Positions 11,564 through 21,271 of a stretch of 64,000 nt of DNA are shown in pieces. The position numbers and the translations under genes were made by a program. The DNA comes from Begonia masoniana (lineage: Eukaryota > Streptophyta > Magnoliopsida > Cucurbitales > Begoniaceae). The stretch is taken from NCBI GenBank assembly GCA_022432975.1, contig CM039515.1, positions 16,029,488-16,093,487 of the forward strand, in the 5' to 3' direction. How positions within the stretch are numbered: position 1 is the stretch's first letter; every line of letters starts with the position of its first letter. The notes beneath the pieces are model-generated. The model saw only the letters and a list, made by a program, of their open reading frames with translations. It made no database searches and was not told the origin of the DNA.

Positions 11564-12836
11564 CAAAACTCGCGGTTCCAACTGATAGGAAACAGAACAA
11601 TATTTCAACTTCTCACAATCTATACCAGAACAATACAACTGCAGTAAAGACTTGTCTATTCTATTGAAACCATTCAGAAAACAATTTAAATCTTCATGTT
11701 ACTCAACTCCAGTAAAAATCCGGTATTAAAACCAACAGAATACCATTATCAGAAAAGAAAACTCAATATGCATTCAAAACATTGAAGTCTCTACTGTTAT
11801 AAAATTTCAATCTATTTAATTCGAAACATTTACCACTAAACCTTCATCCTAACAGACATCAGTTAAACTGCCCCATCAGCTGCCAGAACATTGTGTAGAT
11901 GCACTCCTCCAACCCAACTAGCCCTCTGTGAACTCAGTAAACACACCTGCTAAAGCTTCTTCACCTACATCACAAAACTCATCTATTAGCCTAATGCTAA
12001 GTAAGTAAAGCAAAAATGTATGAAAAGCTGAAAACATGTCATCCTAGCATGCAGTTTCTACTTTTCTCATCTCTGTTACATATTCGTCGTTATAATCGGA
12101 TTCCTCCCTAAATTGGGAGTTGAATCACTTCTCCCAAAGTATGAACATCCCTGTCTCATTAGGAGTTGGATTAATTCTCCTAACAGTGAATATATATACT
12201 GATCAATGTTCAGATCCACTTCGAAATTGGGAGTTGGATCAGTTTTCCCAAAGTATGATCCCTGGCTCGTTAAGGGTTGGATTAGTTCCCTTAACAGAAA
12301 ATGTTTCACATAAATCACTTCAGAATGTTCACTTCCTCACTATATCAAAACATGTAAACTCATTTTCGTATACTTTCAAATATATGATGCATGAAACAGG
12401 AAAACATTCAAACACACAAAAATCCTAATGTTCTGTGATGTAGGCCCGAAGGCACAAGCAAACTTCACTTACCTGGATTCCTAGCAAATGCTCGGTTAAG
12501 AGCTACCTCGGGGGTTTGGTTCACCTATATTCATAAACAGAATGTTAAACCTCAATCTAAGCTATTCAGAAATCTAAGGCGTGGGTTTGGCATTTCTATT
12601 TATCTAACATTTCCGATTCTGCTCTAATCCTCAAGCAGAATCTCTCACTCGCAACATTATCAAAATGCATACATTGGGATCCTTAAGCTACCTAGGTACT
12701 AAAATCAGCAATTAATCGAATCTAAACTCACCTTGGTTGGAGGAATCTGTGAGGAAATCGCCTAGAGAGCTCTGCAGGGTTGAGCTGAAAACCGAGAGTG
12801 AAATGAGTATGACGGCTATACCTCATTTAATCTTTC

Positions 12837-12844
12837 CTTAAATA
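12837..12844 (-). promoter_or_regulatory. TATA-like box of the gypsy D 5' LTR
   Basis: Minus strand TATTTAAG about 150 bp into the LTR. The same distance from the LTR start is seen in A, C and the solo LTR, which supports it as the promoter. Confidence 0.5.
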
Positions 12845-12997
12845 CGTTATCCATAACATAAATTGACAATTACCCTTATGCCCTCACTTAGTTACTCATT
12901 AACCTAATTGATTTTACCCCTAATTTCATTCTATAAAATTCACACTTAGAAGATTAATAGGTTATTTTAATTCTAATAAACCGGGTGTTACAAGTTA

Positions 12998-13261
12998 TAT
13001 AAGATGTTATTAGGTAAACAGAGAGTTAATTTTGACAGGGCTAGAATAGGTTATGATAATTCGATTAAAAAGAAAGTTTACAAGAATTACTTTGTAAGAT
13101 CCACTACCTGCCATGTTTGTAATGAAGTAGGACATAAGTCCTTTGTATGTCCTTTAAAAACAAACAGTAAGAAAACAAGTAGCAAATTACAGTGGGTTCC
13201 TAAAGGAACCAAGACTAACGCTAGGACCCAAAATATTTGGGTACCTAAGAAGACTACTTGA
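12998..13261 (+). CDS. gag: Copia gag, second part (after gypsy D)
   Basis: 87 codons and a TGA. The frame is the one cut at 4469: after removal of gypsy D and one AGTTA the reading is continuous. It encodes a second zinc knuckle [14 protein letters not shown] and a basic tail ending in WVPKKTT. Two knuckles separated like this fit Sirevirus gag. The TGA at 13259-13261 ends gag; pol is open in the -1 frame from 13258. Confidence 0.88.
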   Translation, partial: YKMLLGKQRVNFDRARIGYDNSIKKKVYKNYFVRSTTCHVCNEVGHKSFVCPLKTNSKKTSSKLQWVPKGTKTNARTQNIWVPKKTT

Positions 13262-16200
13262 TCTCTGTTTTGCAGGATGATGCTTCTCCGATAAGGAATC
13301 AGTGGTACCTGGACAGTGGCTGTTCTAGGCACATGACTGGAGATGCATCCATGTTTGCAGTTGTCAACAAGAAGAAAGGAAACGTCACTTTTGGTGGAAA
13401 CCAGAAGGGTAAAATTGTTGGCATCGGCAACATAGGTAATCCTGATAACCTCCTTATAGAAAATGTTCTGTTAGTTGAAGGTCTAAAATCTAACCTACTA
13501 AGCATCAGTCAATTATGTGATAAGGGTTATAAAGTAGTGTTCAAGAAAAATTTCTGTATAATAAAGGATATAATTAGTTGCAAGGTTCTCTTTACTGGTA
13601 TCAGGAGAGAGAATATCTATATCATTGATTTAGATAATGTTGTTTGTGATAATGAGAAATGCTTTACTGCTAATTCTTCCCATGATTCTTGGATTTGGCA
13701 TAGGAGATTAGGACACGTAGGGATGGATACTTTAGCTAAGATTACTAAGGAGAACTTAGTTAGAGGAATCCCTAAGATATCCTTTGAAAAGGATAAAGTC
13801 TGTGAAGCTTGTCAGATGGGCAAGCAGATCAAAAATTCTTTTGCTTCTAAGAATTCAATTTCTACTTCTAAGCCTCTTCAACTTCTTCACATGGACCTCT
13901 TCGGTCCTTCCAATATAGCCAGCCTTGGTGGAAAATTCTATGCTTTTGTTATTGTAGATGATTTTTCTAGATTCACTTGGGTTCATTTTCTTAAGTCAAA
14001 GGATGAGACCTTTGATACTTTCTCTAGCTTTAGGAAAAGAGTTCAAAATGAAAAGGATCTCACCATTGTTACTATTCGTAGTGATCATGGTGGAGAATTT
14101 GAAAATGAGAAATTTGAACTCCTGTGTCTCAAGTATGGAATTGAGCACAATTTCTCTTCTCCTAGGACCCCTCAGCAAAATGGTGTTGTTGAGAGGAAGA
14201 ATAGATCTCTTCAAGAGCTTGCTAGGACTATGCTTAGTGAGAATTCACTTTCTAAGTATTTCTGGGCTGAAGCTGTTGCAACAGCCTGTTATGTACTTAA
14301 TCGGGTCTCCATAAGACCTATACTTGAGAAAACTCCCTATGAGCTTTGGAATGGTAAAACTCCCAGTGTTAAGTATTTTAGAGCTTTTGGAAGCAAATGT
14401 TTCATTCTAAACACTAAGGATAACTTAGGAAAATTCGATTCCAAATCTGATTTTGGAATTTTTCTGGGTTATTCCCTTTCCAGCAAAGCATATAGAGTAT
14501 TCAATAGGAGAACTCTAATTGTCGAGGAGTCAGTTCATGTTAACTTTGATGAGTCCCCTCAACCCACAATCAATGTGGATGAGGATGACACTTTGAATAA
14601 TCAACTGGACTCTCTTTCCATAGAAAAGCCTAGTAATCCTCCTCAAGTAGAAAAATCAATAGAATCTATTTCTACTTCTCATGATAAAGTTTCTGTCAAT
14701 GATAAAAATCCTGCTCTTCCTAGAGATTGGAAATTCGTCAAAGACCATCCAATAGATGAAGTCTTAGGTGACCCTTCTTTAGGGGTTAAGACTAGAGCTT
14801 CTCTTAGGAATCTCTGTGCAAATGTGGCATTTATCTCTCAGATAGAGCCTAAGAAGTTTGAGGAAGCCGAATTGGATGAATATTGGATTGTTGCTATGCA
14901 AGATGAACTAAACCAATTCGAAAGGAACAATGTTTGGGAACTTGTTCCAAAACCGGTTGATCATCCTATTATTGGAACTAAGTGGGTTTTTAAGAATAAA
15001 ATGGATGAAAATGGGATTGTGGTAAGAAACAAAGCTAGGCTAGTTGCCAAAGGTTACAATCAAGAAGAAGGAATTGATTTTGAGGAAACCTTTGCACCTG
15101 TAGCTAGGTTAGAATCCCTTAGAATGCTCCTAGCCTTTGCGTGCTACAAAAACTTCACACTCTTTCAAATGGATGTAAAGAGTGCCTTTTTAAATGGATA
15201 TATCTTGGAAGAAGTTTATGTAGAGCAGCCCCTAGGATTTGAAGACTATGCTAAACCTGATCATGTGTATAGACTTAAGAAGGCTCTTTATGGACTTAAG
15301 CAGGCTCCTAGAGCTTGGTATGATAGATTGAAGAATTTCCTTGAGGAAAGGGATTTCAAAAAAGGAAATACTAACTCAACTCTATTTACCAAGCAAATGG
15401 ATAAAGACATTCTGTTAGTTCAAATTTATGTCGATGACATTATCTTTGGATCTACTAATGTCAACTTGTGTAATGATTTTTCCTCTCTCATGCAAAATGA
15501 ATTTGAAATGAGTATGATGGGAAAGTTAAAATTTTTCTTAGGATTTCAAATCAGTCAATCTCCTGATGGAATTTTCTTTTGCCAAGAAAAGTACATTAAG
15601 GAACTTCTCAAGAAATTTGGTTTAGAATCTGTCAAACCCTCTAGGACTCCCATGAGTACCACTACTAAATTGGACAAGGATGAAAATGGTATAAGTGTGG
15701 ATATCAAGAAATATCGTCGTATGATTGGTTCACTGTTATATCTGACTGCAAGTAGGCCAGATATACTCTTTAGTGTGTGCCTATGTGCTAGGTTTCAGGC
15801 TGCCCCTAAGGAATCTCATTTATCTGCAGTAAAAAAGATTTTCAAATATTTGAGTGGGACTTATGACTTAGGTTTATGGTATCCTAAGGGAACTTCCTTT
15901 GATCTGATAGGATATTCAGATTCTGACTATGCTGGTAGTCTAGTTGATAGGAAAAGCACCTCTGGAACATGTCAATTTCTTGGTGAATCTCTAGTGTCTT
16001 GGTATTCTAAGAAACAGAATTCTGTTGCACTCTCAACTGCTAAAAGTGAATATATTGCTGCAGGCAGTTGTTGTGCACAAATGCTATGGATGAAACAGAC
16101 TTTGGAGGACTATAATCTGTTCTTTGATAGGATTCCTATTCGGTGTGATAACACCAGTGCTATCAACATTTCTAAAAATTCTATTCAACACTCTAGAACA

Positions 16201-16377
16201 AAACATATTGATGTAAGGTATCATTTCATCCGTGAACATGTTCAAAGAGAAGATATCTCTTTAGAATTTGTTAATTCTGTAGATCAATTGGCCGACATCT
16301 TTACAGAACCCTTGGATGAGAAGACATTCAATAATATCAGAATAAGGTTAGGTCTCATTCGGGTTGATAGAAAATGA
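13258..16377 (+). CDS. pol: Copia pol polyprotein (protease-integrase-RT-RNase H)
   Basis: 1039 open codons, approximate residues: protease with [10 protein letters not shown] (18-27), integrase zinc site HRRLGH...CEACQMGKQ (146-190), integrase catalytic D, D, E in LLHMDLFG (212), RSDHGGEF (273) and VVERKNR (309), reverse transcriptase with VAKGYNQ (597) and the YVDDI active site (723), and RNase H with SDSDYAG (886) and LSTAKSEY (923). Integrase before RT is the copia order. No internal stop is present. The given start is the first codon of the open frame (TTG) and need not be a real initiator: pol overlaps the gag stop in the -1 frame, so it needs a frameshift, a splice (TTTTGCAG follows at about 13268) or a fused precursor. 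Confidence 0.93.
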   Translation: MISVLQDDASPIRNQWYLDSGCSRHMTGDASMFAVVNKKKGNVTFGGNQKGKIVGIGNIGNPDNLLIENVLLVEGLKSNLLSISQLCDKGYKVVFKKNFCIIKDIISCKVLFTGIRRENIYIIDLDNVVCDNEKCFTANSSHDSWIWHRRLGHVGMDTLAKITKENLVRGIPKISFEKDKVCEACQMGKQIKNSFASKNSISTSKPLQLLHMDLFGPSNIASLGGKFYAFVIVDDFSRFTWVHFLKSKDETFDTFSSFRKRVQNEKDLTIVTIRSDHGGEFENEKFELLCLKYGIEHNFSSPRTPQQNGVVERKNRSLQELARTMLSENSLSKYFWAEAVATACYVLNRVSIRPILEKTPYELWNGKTPSVKYFRAFGSKCFILNTKDNLGKFDSKSDFGIFLGYSLSSKAYRVFNRRTLIVEESVHVNFDESPQPTINVDEDDTLNNQLDSLSIEKPSNPPQVEKSIESISTSHDKVSVNDKNPALPRDWKFVKDHPIDEVLGDPSLGVKTRASLRNLCANVAFISQIEPKKFEEAELDEYWIVAMQDELNQFERNNVWELVPKPVDHPIIGTKWVFKNKMDENGIVVRNKARLVAKGYNQEEGIDFEETFAPVARLESLRMLLAFACYKNFTLFQMDVKSAFLNGYILEEVYVEQPLGFEDYAKPDHVYRLKKALYGLKQAPRAWYDRLKNFLEERDFKKGNTNSTLFTKQMDKDILLVQIYVDDIIFGSTNVNLCNDFSSLMQNEFEMSMMGKLKFFLGFQISQSPDGIFFCQEKYIKELLKKFGLESVKPSRTPMSTTTKLDKDENGISVDIKKYRRMIGSLLYLTASRPDILFSVCLCARFQAAPKESHLSAVKKIFKYLSGTYDLGLWYPKGTSFDLIGYSDSDYAGSLVDRKSTSGTCQFLGESLVSWYSKKQNSVALSTAKSEYIAAGSCCAQMLWMKQTLEDYNLFFDRIPIRCDNTSAINISKNSIQHSRTKHIDVRYHFIREHVQREDISLEFVNSVDQLADIFTEPLDEKTFNNIRIRLGLIRVDRK

Positions 16378-16766
16378 TTCTGTCTCTGTTTGAAAAATTC
16401 CCAGTGTTAGCAATTCCTTGTTGTGAAGGCAACGGTAGATGCTGCATTTTCTCTAGGCATCGGAAGATGCATGTCTATCGGAAGGCATCGGTAGATGCTG
16501 TAGTTTTCCAAGCATCGATAGATGCTGTATTTTACCAGGCATCGGAAGATGCATTTCTATCGGTAGGCATCAGACGATACAATTCTTAATCTGCTGACAC
16601 GTGTGTTTCATCGGATTAATCTGTCTTACACGTGTGCCTTCATCTCGTCGGGAGATGCCCTATTTTCATTCAAATCCTGTGTCTTTTCAAAGAAGCTTCA
16701 CCTTTCGCGCTTCTTCTGAACAACCCCTGGCCTACCAACTTTCTCTCGCGAGTTCACCCCTTGTCA
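16378..16766 (+). repeat. Copia spacer between pol and the extra ORF, with perfect dyad motifs
   Basis: No supported gene. It holds four perfect inverted repeats of form GCATC-N4-GATGC at 16457-16470, 16485-16498, 16512-16525 and 16539-16552, spaced 27 to 28 bp, with centres GGAA, GGTA, GATA and GGAA, plus weaker copies to about 16660. Two CACGTGTG sequences lie at about 16599 and 16632. This is the best-preserved form of the motif found in the LTRs. Confidence 0.75.
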
Positions 16767-18782
16767 ATGGATTTTCAGGGTTCATCTTCCTTCGCAGTCC
16801 CACAACCTGCCAAAAAGAAGGCCAAAGTCACTGCTCGACCTCCTCGTGTGATTCCACGGGCGAAGGATTTTCCATCTCTGTTCTTTATTTCTCAAGCTGC
16901 CAAGTCAAGGTACCACGACGATTTTAAGCATAAATCTTTAATCCCCAGTCGAGGTATTTACTCAGACGACTTAGCTGGCCTGAATTTTGTCGAACCCTTG
17001 ACGGACCTCGGGTTGATAGGTCTGTTTGATGTAGATTCTTATTATTACCCGGAAGCAATTAGGATGTTCTATGCCAATTTGGTTTTCACTTCTGATTTAT
17101 CCATTATTAGGAGCTATGTGTACAACAAGAACATAGAAATTACACCTCAGTTCATCAATGCTCTTCTGGAGGTCCCGCATTTAGATAGTTGCCCTTACAA
17201 GTTTGTATCTGGCACTGAGCCCCCTTTCTTTGGTACTGGTGATGGTCAAGAATTTTTAAGGAACATTGCATTGGATCCCAACCAAAACCCTGATCAATTA
17301 AAAGGCAAACATCTGACCGCAAGGGCCAGATTATTTCATCAAATGATAGGGTACAATATTGTCCCTAAGGGTGGTCATCATGATGAAGTAAGTGCAATGG
17401 AGTTTTTTGTTCTGTTTGCCATTTACCACAAGACTCCCTTCAATCTTGGCTATGTGGTTGTTCGAAGGATGATTCAGGCAGTATCATTCAGGGCTTCATC
17501 TTTCCCATACAACCTGCTCTTAATGAAGATCTTTGCACAGCTTGAGGTTGTATTTCCAGAGGATGAAGATCCTGTCCGTCTTAAACCCTCTAATTATTAT
17601 TCCAAAACCACACTGAACAAAATGGGAATCAAGAGAACAAGGACAGGGGCACTTGTCTTGGATGCTTCTAAGATTAAACCTGTTAAATCAGCAGCTGCCA
17701 GAAAAGGAAAGAGAGCACTTATTCTGCCAGAGGAGTCCACTGCTGAAGGCGGGGATGACTCTGAAATACCAGCCTTTGTCAATTCCCCCTCTCAATCACA
17801 GGCTTCTAGCTTCATACCTCCTCCTCTTGTGCGAAGGCGTCTTGCTCCTTCTTCAAGAGTTCATGTCTCAGAGGCCATCTCTGCTCCCTCCTTTGTACCT
17901 CTTCCAATTCCTGTGAATCCTCCATCTCCTACACCTGCACACATTTTGCAAATTCTACTTCCTCCAAGTCCTCCATCACCAGTCCACCGTTCTTCTCCAC
18001 TGAAACCCTCTCCATCATTCCAACTCCCTTCACCAGTTCAACCCTCTTCGCCAGTCCAACTCCCTTTACCAGTTCCACACTCCTCGCCAGTCCAACCCTC
18101 TTCATCAGTTCACCTCTCTTCCCCTGTTCAACCACCCTCTCCTGTCCAACAAGCTCCACTCACTCTAACTACTCCAATAGTTCATGTCTCCTCACCCATT
18201 CCATCAGCTCCTCCTGCACCTCTAAAGACATATCAAAGGAGAGTTTACATCAGTGAGGATCAATACTCTACCTTGCAGTCTTCAATTACCCGCCTTGAGA
18301 CAGCTCTCTGTTCCCTTGAAAGTAGGAGTGACCAATCACTTGATGAGAAGCTAGCCAAGATTCGAAATGACATGAGCAAGGATTTAGATACAGGTCTTGG
18401 TTTGCTGTCTCAGAAAGTCGATGCTGATAGGCGCATGGTTGTCAGGGAACTTGAGTCATTCCGAACCTCTATTGACAATCTGACTCCTGCACCCGAACCT
18501 GATCCATCTTGCTCAATAGATGTCTCAAGGCTTGCTATGAAGATCTTATTCTTCCATTTTCCCGGCCTGCAGTATATGAAGATGTGCGTTTCACGACACT
18601 GGATCTTCAGGAGACTGAATTTGCATTCTCTCCTCCTGATGCATCTACTGCTGCTCCTCCTGTCGACACTCCTCCATGTATGGACATGGTGGTGTATCAA
18701 GGCCCCTCTCCATCTGCTACACTTCAGCCAGCGACTACTCCATGCCTGGCACTCGTGCCTTCTCAGCCCCCTCTCTCTGTAG
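16767..18782 (+). CDS. Extra (envelope-position) ORF of the copia element, hypothetical protein
   Basis: 671 codons from the ATG in TTGTCAATGGATTTTCAGG; the frame is open further upstream to 16632, but that part looks non-coding. N-terminal half: a basic AKKKAK patch and a globular region (ARLFHQMIGYNIVPKGG, FFVLFAIYHKTPFNLGYVVVRRM) resembling the 'putative plant transposon protein' domain found in many plant retroelement ORFs. Next is a long P/S-rich segment with SPVQPSS-type repeats (about 17940-18210), then a likely coiled coil (about 18270-18470). I see no signal peptide or clear membrane segment, so the name env-like reflects position only. After about residue 590 the frame appears shifted; see 18540-18796. 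Confidence 0.75.
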   Translation: MDFQGSSSFAVPQPAKKKAKVTARPPRVIPRAKDFPSLFFISQAAKSRYHDDFKHKSLIPSRGIYSDDLAGLNFVEPLTDLGLIGLFDVDSYYYPEAIRMFYANLVFTSDLSIIRSYVYNKNIEITPQFINALLEVPHLDSCPYKFVSGTEPPFFGTGDGQEFLRNIALDPNQNPDQLKGKHLTARARLFHQMIGYNIVPKGGHHDEVSAMEFFVLFAIYHKTPFNLGYVVVRRMIQAVSFRASSFPYNLLLMKIFAQLEVVFPEDEDPVRLKPSNYYSKTTLNKMGIKRTRTGALVLDASKIKPVKSAAARKGKRALILPEESTAEGGDDSEIPAFVNSPSQSQASSFIPPPLVRRRLAPSSRVHVSEAISAPSFVPLPIPVNPPSPTPAHILQILLPPSPPSPVHRSSPLKPSPSFQLPSPVQPSSPVQLPLPVPHSSPVQPSSSVHLSSPVQPPSPVQQAPLTLTTPIVHVSSPIPSAPPAPLKTYQRRVYISEDQYSTLQSSITRLETALCSLESRSDQSLDEKLAKIRNDMSKDLDTGLGLLSQKVDADRRMVVRELESFRTSIDNLTPAPEPDPSCSIDVSRLAMKILFFHFPGLQYMKMCVSRHWIFRRLNLHSLLLMHLLLLLLSTLLHVWTWWCIKAPLHLLHFSQRLLHAWHSCLLSPLSL

Positions 18783-18796
18783 ATAAGCACTTGTAG
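18540..18796 (+). pseudogene. Frameshifted C-terminal end of the extra copia ORF
   Basis: The frame open from 18509 reads PAVYEDVRFTTLDLQE and a P/S/T-rich tail ending in SVDKHL, which looks more protein-like than the competing frame after about 18535. I infer a single indel near 18530-18545 that moved the original C-terminus out of frame. An alternative is that the tail is a separate, unused frame. Confidence 0.45.
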
Positions 18797-19249
18797 ATGC
18801 TTATCTTAATTCAAACTATGAAGTGCCCGCTTGGATTAGCCAAGCTTTTTGGTCACATTTTGTAGCTTTCTTTAAATAACAGACTTGATTTCATGTATAC
18901 ACATTTATTGATTCTCTAATGCAATTCCTCTGCTGTTTTTCTGATTAGTATTGCATCCATTATTGTCTCTCTGATTGTTTTTGATAATGTCAATGGGGGA
19001 GGAAATATTTGATTAATAATGGATATATGAATGAATGTGAAATAATGTGCAATTAGTTATGATTTTGTGCCTGCATATTTTGGCAATTTGGAGATATGCA
19101 TTTTTTAAAAAAAAAACTCTGGTATGAATCTGGATATATGCATGTTTATGGATTATATGCACTTTCTATGGGGGAGCTTGAATTATGGGGGAGAGTTACA
19201 ATTAATCAAATTTATGCTAATATTTAGTCATCATAAAAAAGGGGGAGAT
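18797..19249 (+). other. Copia 3' untranslated region with multiple polypurine tracts
   Basis: No ORF of note. GGGGGAG tracts occur at about 18995, 19170, 19187 and 19241. The last one (AAAAAAGGGGGAGAT, 19235-19249) abuts the 3' LTR and is the expected plus-strand primer. Repeated GGGGGAG tracts before the LTR are a known Sirevirus trait. Confidence 0.75.
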
Positions 19250-20654
19250 TGTTGACTTAAATAGAGATTCAGTCTAAATATTGTTTTTGATGATGTATTT
19301 AATGATAAATATGTAATTTGATTATGTTTATAAAATGAGATTATTGAATTAAGCATTTGATTTTAATCCTTTGGAAATACCCTTGAAAAGGGTATTTTAG
19401 AGTTCTAATAATATTGGTTAAGTGTACAAGACATGCATCTGCCGATAGAGTACAAGGCGTGCATCTGCCGATAATTTTTCCAAGGCCTGCTTCTACCGAT
19501 TGCATTCACTAAACGACAAAGAAAAGAAGGTTTCTGCCGATGGCATCCAAAAGTTACATATGCCGATAACTTATCAAGATGCATCTACCGGTGGCGCCTT
19601 TGAAGCTCAAGACTTGATTCTACCGATGGCTGCTCAAGACTTGATTCTACCGATGGCTTCTCAAGACTTGCTTCTGCCGATGACTTTTCAAGACTTGCTT
19701 CTGCCGGTGGCTTTTCAAGGCTTGCTTCTGCCGATGGACTTTCAAGACTTGCTTCTGCCGATAGCCTTTCAAGATCTTTCTACCGATGAAATCTTAAAGT
19801 GCATCTGCCGATACCCTTCAAGCTTCATCTGCCGATAAGTCTAAAGGTACATCTGCCGATGGAAGGTGAAAATACTCATGCCGATAGCATTACAGCTTGT
19901 ATCCACCTATGACGCTCCGATTGTTTAAAGGTGCTTCATTCGGTGATCTTCCGCCAAATTTAAATATATCCGCGAAGCTACAGTGACGTCGTTTTCAACC
20001 TTAACTCCAGAACATTAATAGCGACGACGACTTACAACTACGAACGGCAACGGCTACCTGAAATTGTACGAAAGCTCTCCAACAATAACAAAGTTTCTAT
20101 TATTGGATAAGGAGCATTGAAGTCAAGCCGATTTTGCAGACAGAGTATTTAAGCCGGGGTTAGAGCACAAAGATACAACTTTTTGCGAATTGAATTTCTG
20201 AGCCCTAACCTGCAAAAATCTTATACTCTGTATTATTCTTCTACACCTCTCGATTCGATAACTTGAGATTTAATCTTTGAGAGTGTAGTCTGAGCTAGAA
20301 CTTTACCAACTCATATATTTGTATAAGGCAGTGGATTGTCGCCCGTGAAGAACAATCCAGATTTGTAAAAGGCAGTTGATCGGAGCCCGGAATTCCGATC
20401 TGTGTATTCTCGTTGAGGAGAAGGTTAAGGATCTTCAAGGGGTGAACCTTGAAGCGTGGATGTAGGCAAGGTTTGGCTGAACCACGTAAAAACCTTTGTG
20501 TGTTAAATTTCTCTCTCTCTCTTTACTTTGATAGCTTGTGTGATTGCTTTTAATTTAGAGTCCTACAATAAGAAAGAAATTAATATTTGACTACTTTATT
20601 AAATTTTGAAAAGGGTCTAATTCACCCCCCCTCTTAGACAATCTCGATCCTACA
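19250..20654 (+). repeat. Copia 3' LTR
   Basis: 1405 bp, TGTTGACTTAAAT...GATCCTACA. Its dyad array (about 19434-19935) has one more 24-bp unit (GCTCAAGACTTGATTCTACC plus GATG) than the 5' LTR. TATA-like box at 20146-20152; shorter CT microsatellite at 20511-20524. Confidence 0.93.
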
Positions 20655-21109
20655 GTGACCTTATCTCCCTCGTCCACCTTTGCATACTTGAACATGTCCT
20701 CCATCTTTCGAATCCATTCTTCAGCAAAAACAGGATCTGAAACTTGACCATTGAAAGTCGGGGGTCGAAGCCGGTGAAAACGCTCATCCCCATGTTCTCG
20801 GGCAATATTCGTACTCGAATTCCCTTGTTCTTCCCTAGCGGTCATGAGCTGCTCAACTTGGCGGGATTGGCGAATTACTAACTCAATTAGTTGAGCAATA
20901 GTGTGACTATCCACGTTATCATCTCTCTGTTGAAGCTGGTGAAAACGCTCATCCCCATGTTCTCGTGCAATATTCGTACTCGAATTCCCTTGTTCTTCCC
21001 TGGCGGTCATGAGCTGCTCAACTTGGCGGGATTGGCAAATTACTAACTCAGTTAGTTGAGCAATAGTGTGACTATCCACGTTATCATCTCTCTGTTGACC
21101 TCTCACCAT
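20655..21109 (-). pseudogene. gag: Gypsy A gag N-terminal part, with internal duplication
   Basis: Minus-strand reading MVRGQQRDDN... through RLRPPTFNGQVSDP to VDEGDKVT, cut by the copia LTR. The start is placed at the Met that aligns with the start of gag in element C (62211); an upstream in-frame ATG at 21127 is also open but has no counterpart in C. A 55-residue block (QQRDDNVDSH to RFHQL) is present twice in tandem, 165 bp, with a few substitutions between copies. Element C has it once. Confidence 0.85.
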
Positions 21110-21256
21110 CTTGGGATTCCTAAACAATTAGTCATAAACACATCTTAACTTAACGACATTACTAGAATCATAAACACTTACAGTTGCTGGAGTGTGCTCA
21201 TGTGACAGTCAGTGCTGGAAGGCAGTCTGCAGAATCGATTTTAGAACCCGGTTTTG

Positions 21257-21268
21257 CTCTGATACCAT
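21257..21268 (-). other. Gypsy A primer binding site
   Basis: Minus strand TGGTATCAGAGC, three bases inside the 5' LTR boundary. Confidence 0.82.
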
Positions 21269-21271
21269 AAT

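Larger units (their letters stand above)
4470..12992 (-). mobile_element. Gypsy D: full-length chromovirus-type Ty3/gypsy element
   Basis: 8523 bp on the minus strand with two LTRs of equal length (1925 bp), target duplication AGTTA at 4465-4469 and 12993-12997, a primer binding site, one open gag-pol frame and a polypurine tract. By eye the LTRs differ at roughly 20 positions, about 1 percent, so it is a young insertion. It lies inside the copia gag and is the youngest layer of the nest. The C-terminal chromodomain-like segment and integrase place it with Tekay/Del-type chromoviruses; the exact lineage is inferred. Confidence 0.94.
11068..12992 (-). repeat. Gypsy D 5' LTR (right copy)
   Basis: 1925 bp. 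Its inner terminus reads TATGACGCC where the left copy has TGTGACGCC, so the terminal TG has become TA in this copy. Its outer terminus GGGTGTTACA abuts the AGTTA duplication. TATA-like sequence at 12837-12844 (minus strand). Confidence 0.93.
1715..20654 (+). mobile_element. Sirevirus-like Ty1/copia element carrying a nested gypsy element
   Basis: Bounded by two LTRs (1715-3095 and 19250-20654), both TG...CA, with a 5-bp target duplication GTGAC at 1710-1714 and 20655-20659. Internal order is primer binding site, gag, pol in copia order (protease, integrase, RT, RNase H), an extra ORF, multiple polypurine tracts, LTR. The order and the extra ORF fit the Sirevirus (SIRE/Maximus) lineage. Without the 8.5-kb gypsy D inside gag it would be about 10.4 kb. 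It sits inside the gag of gypsy A. Confidence 0.93.

Noticed and set aside
16767..18782. Calling the third copia ORF an envelope gene
   Set aside because: No signal peptide, membrane helix or fusion segment is visible. Only its position resembles env.
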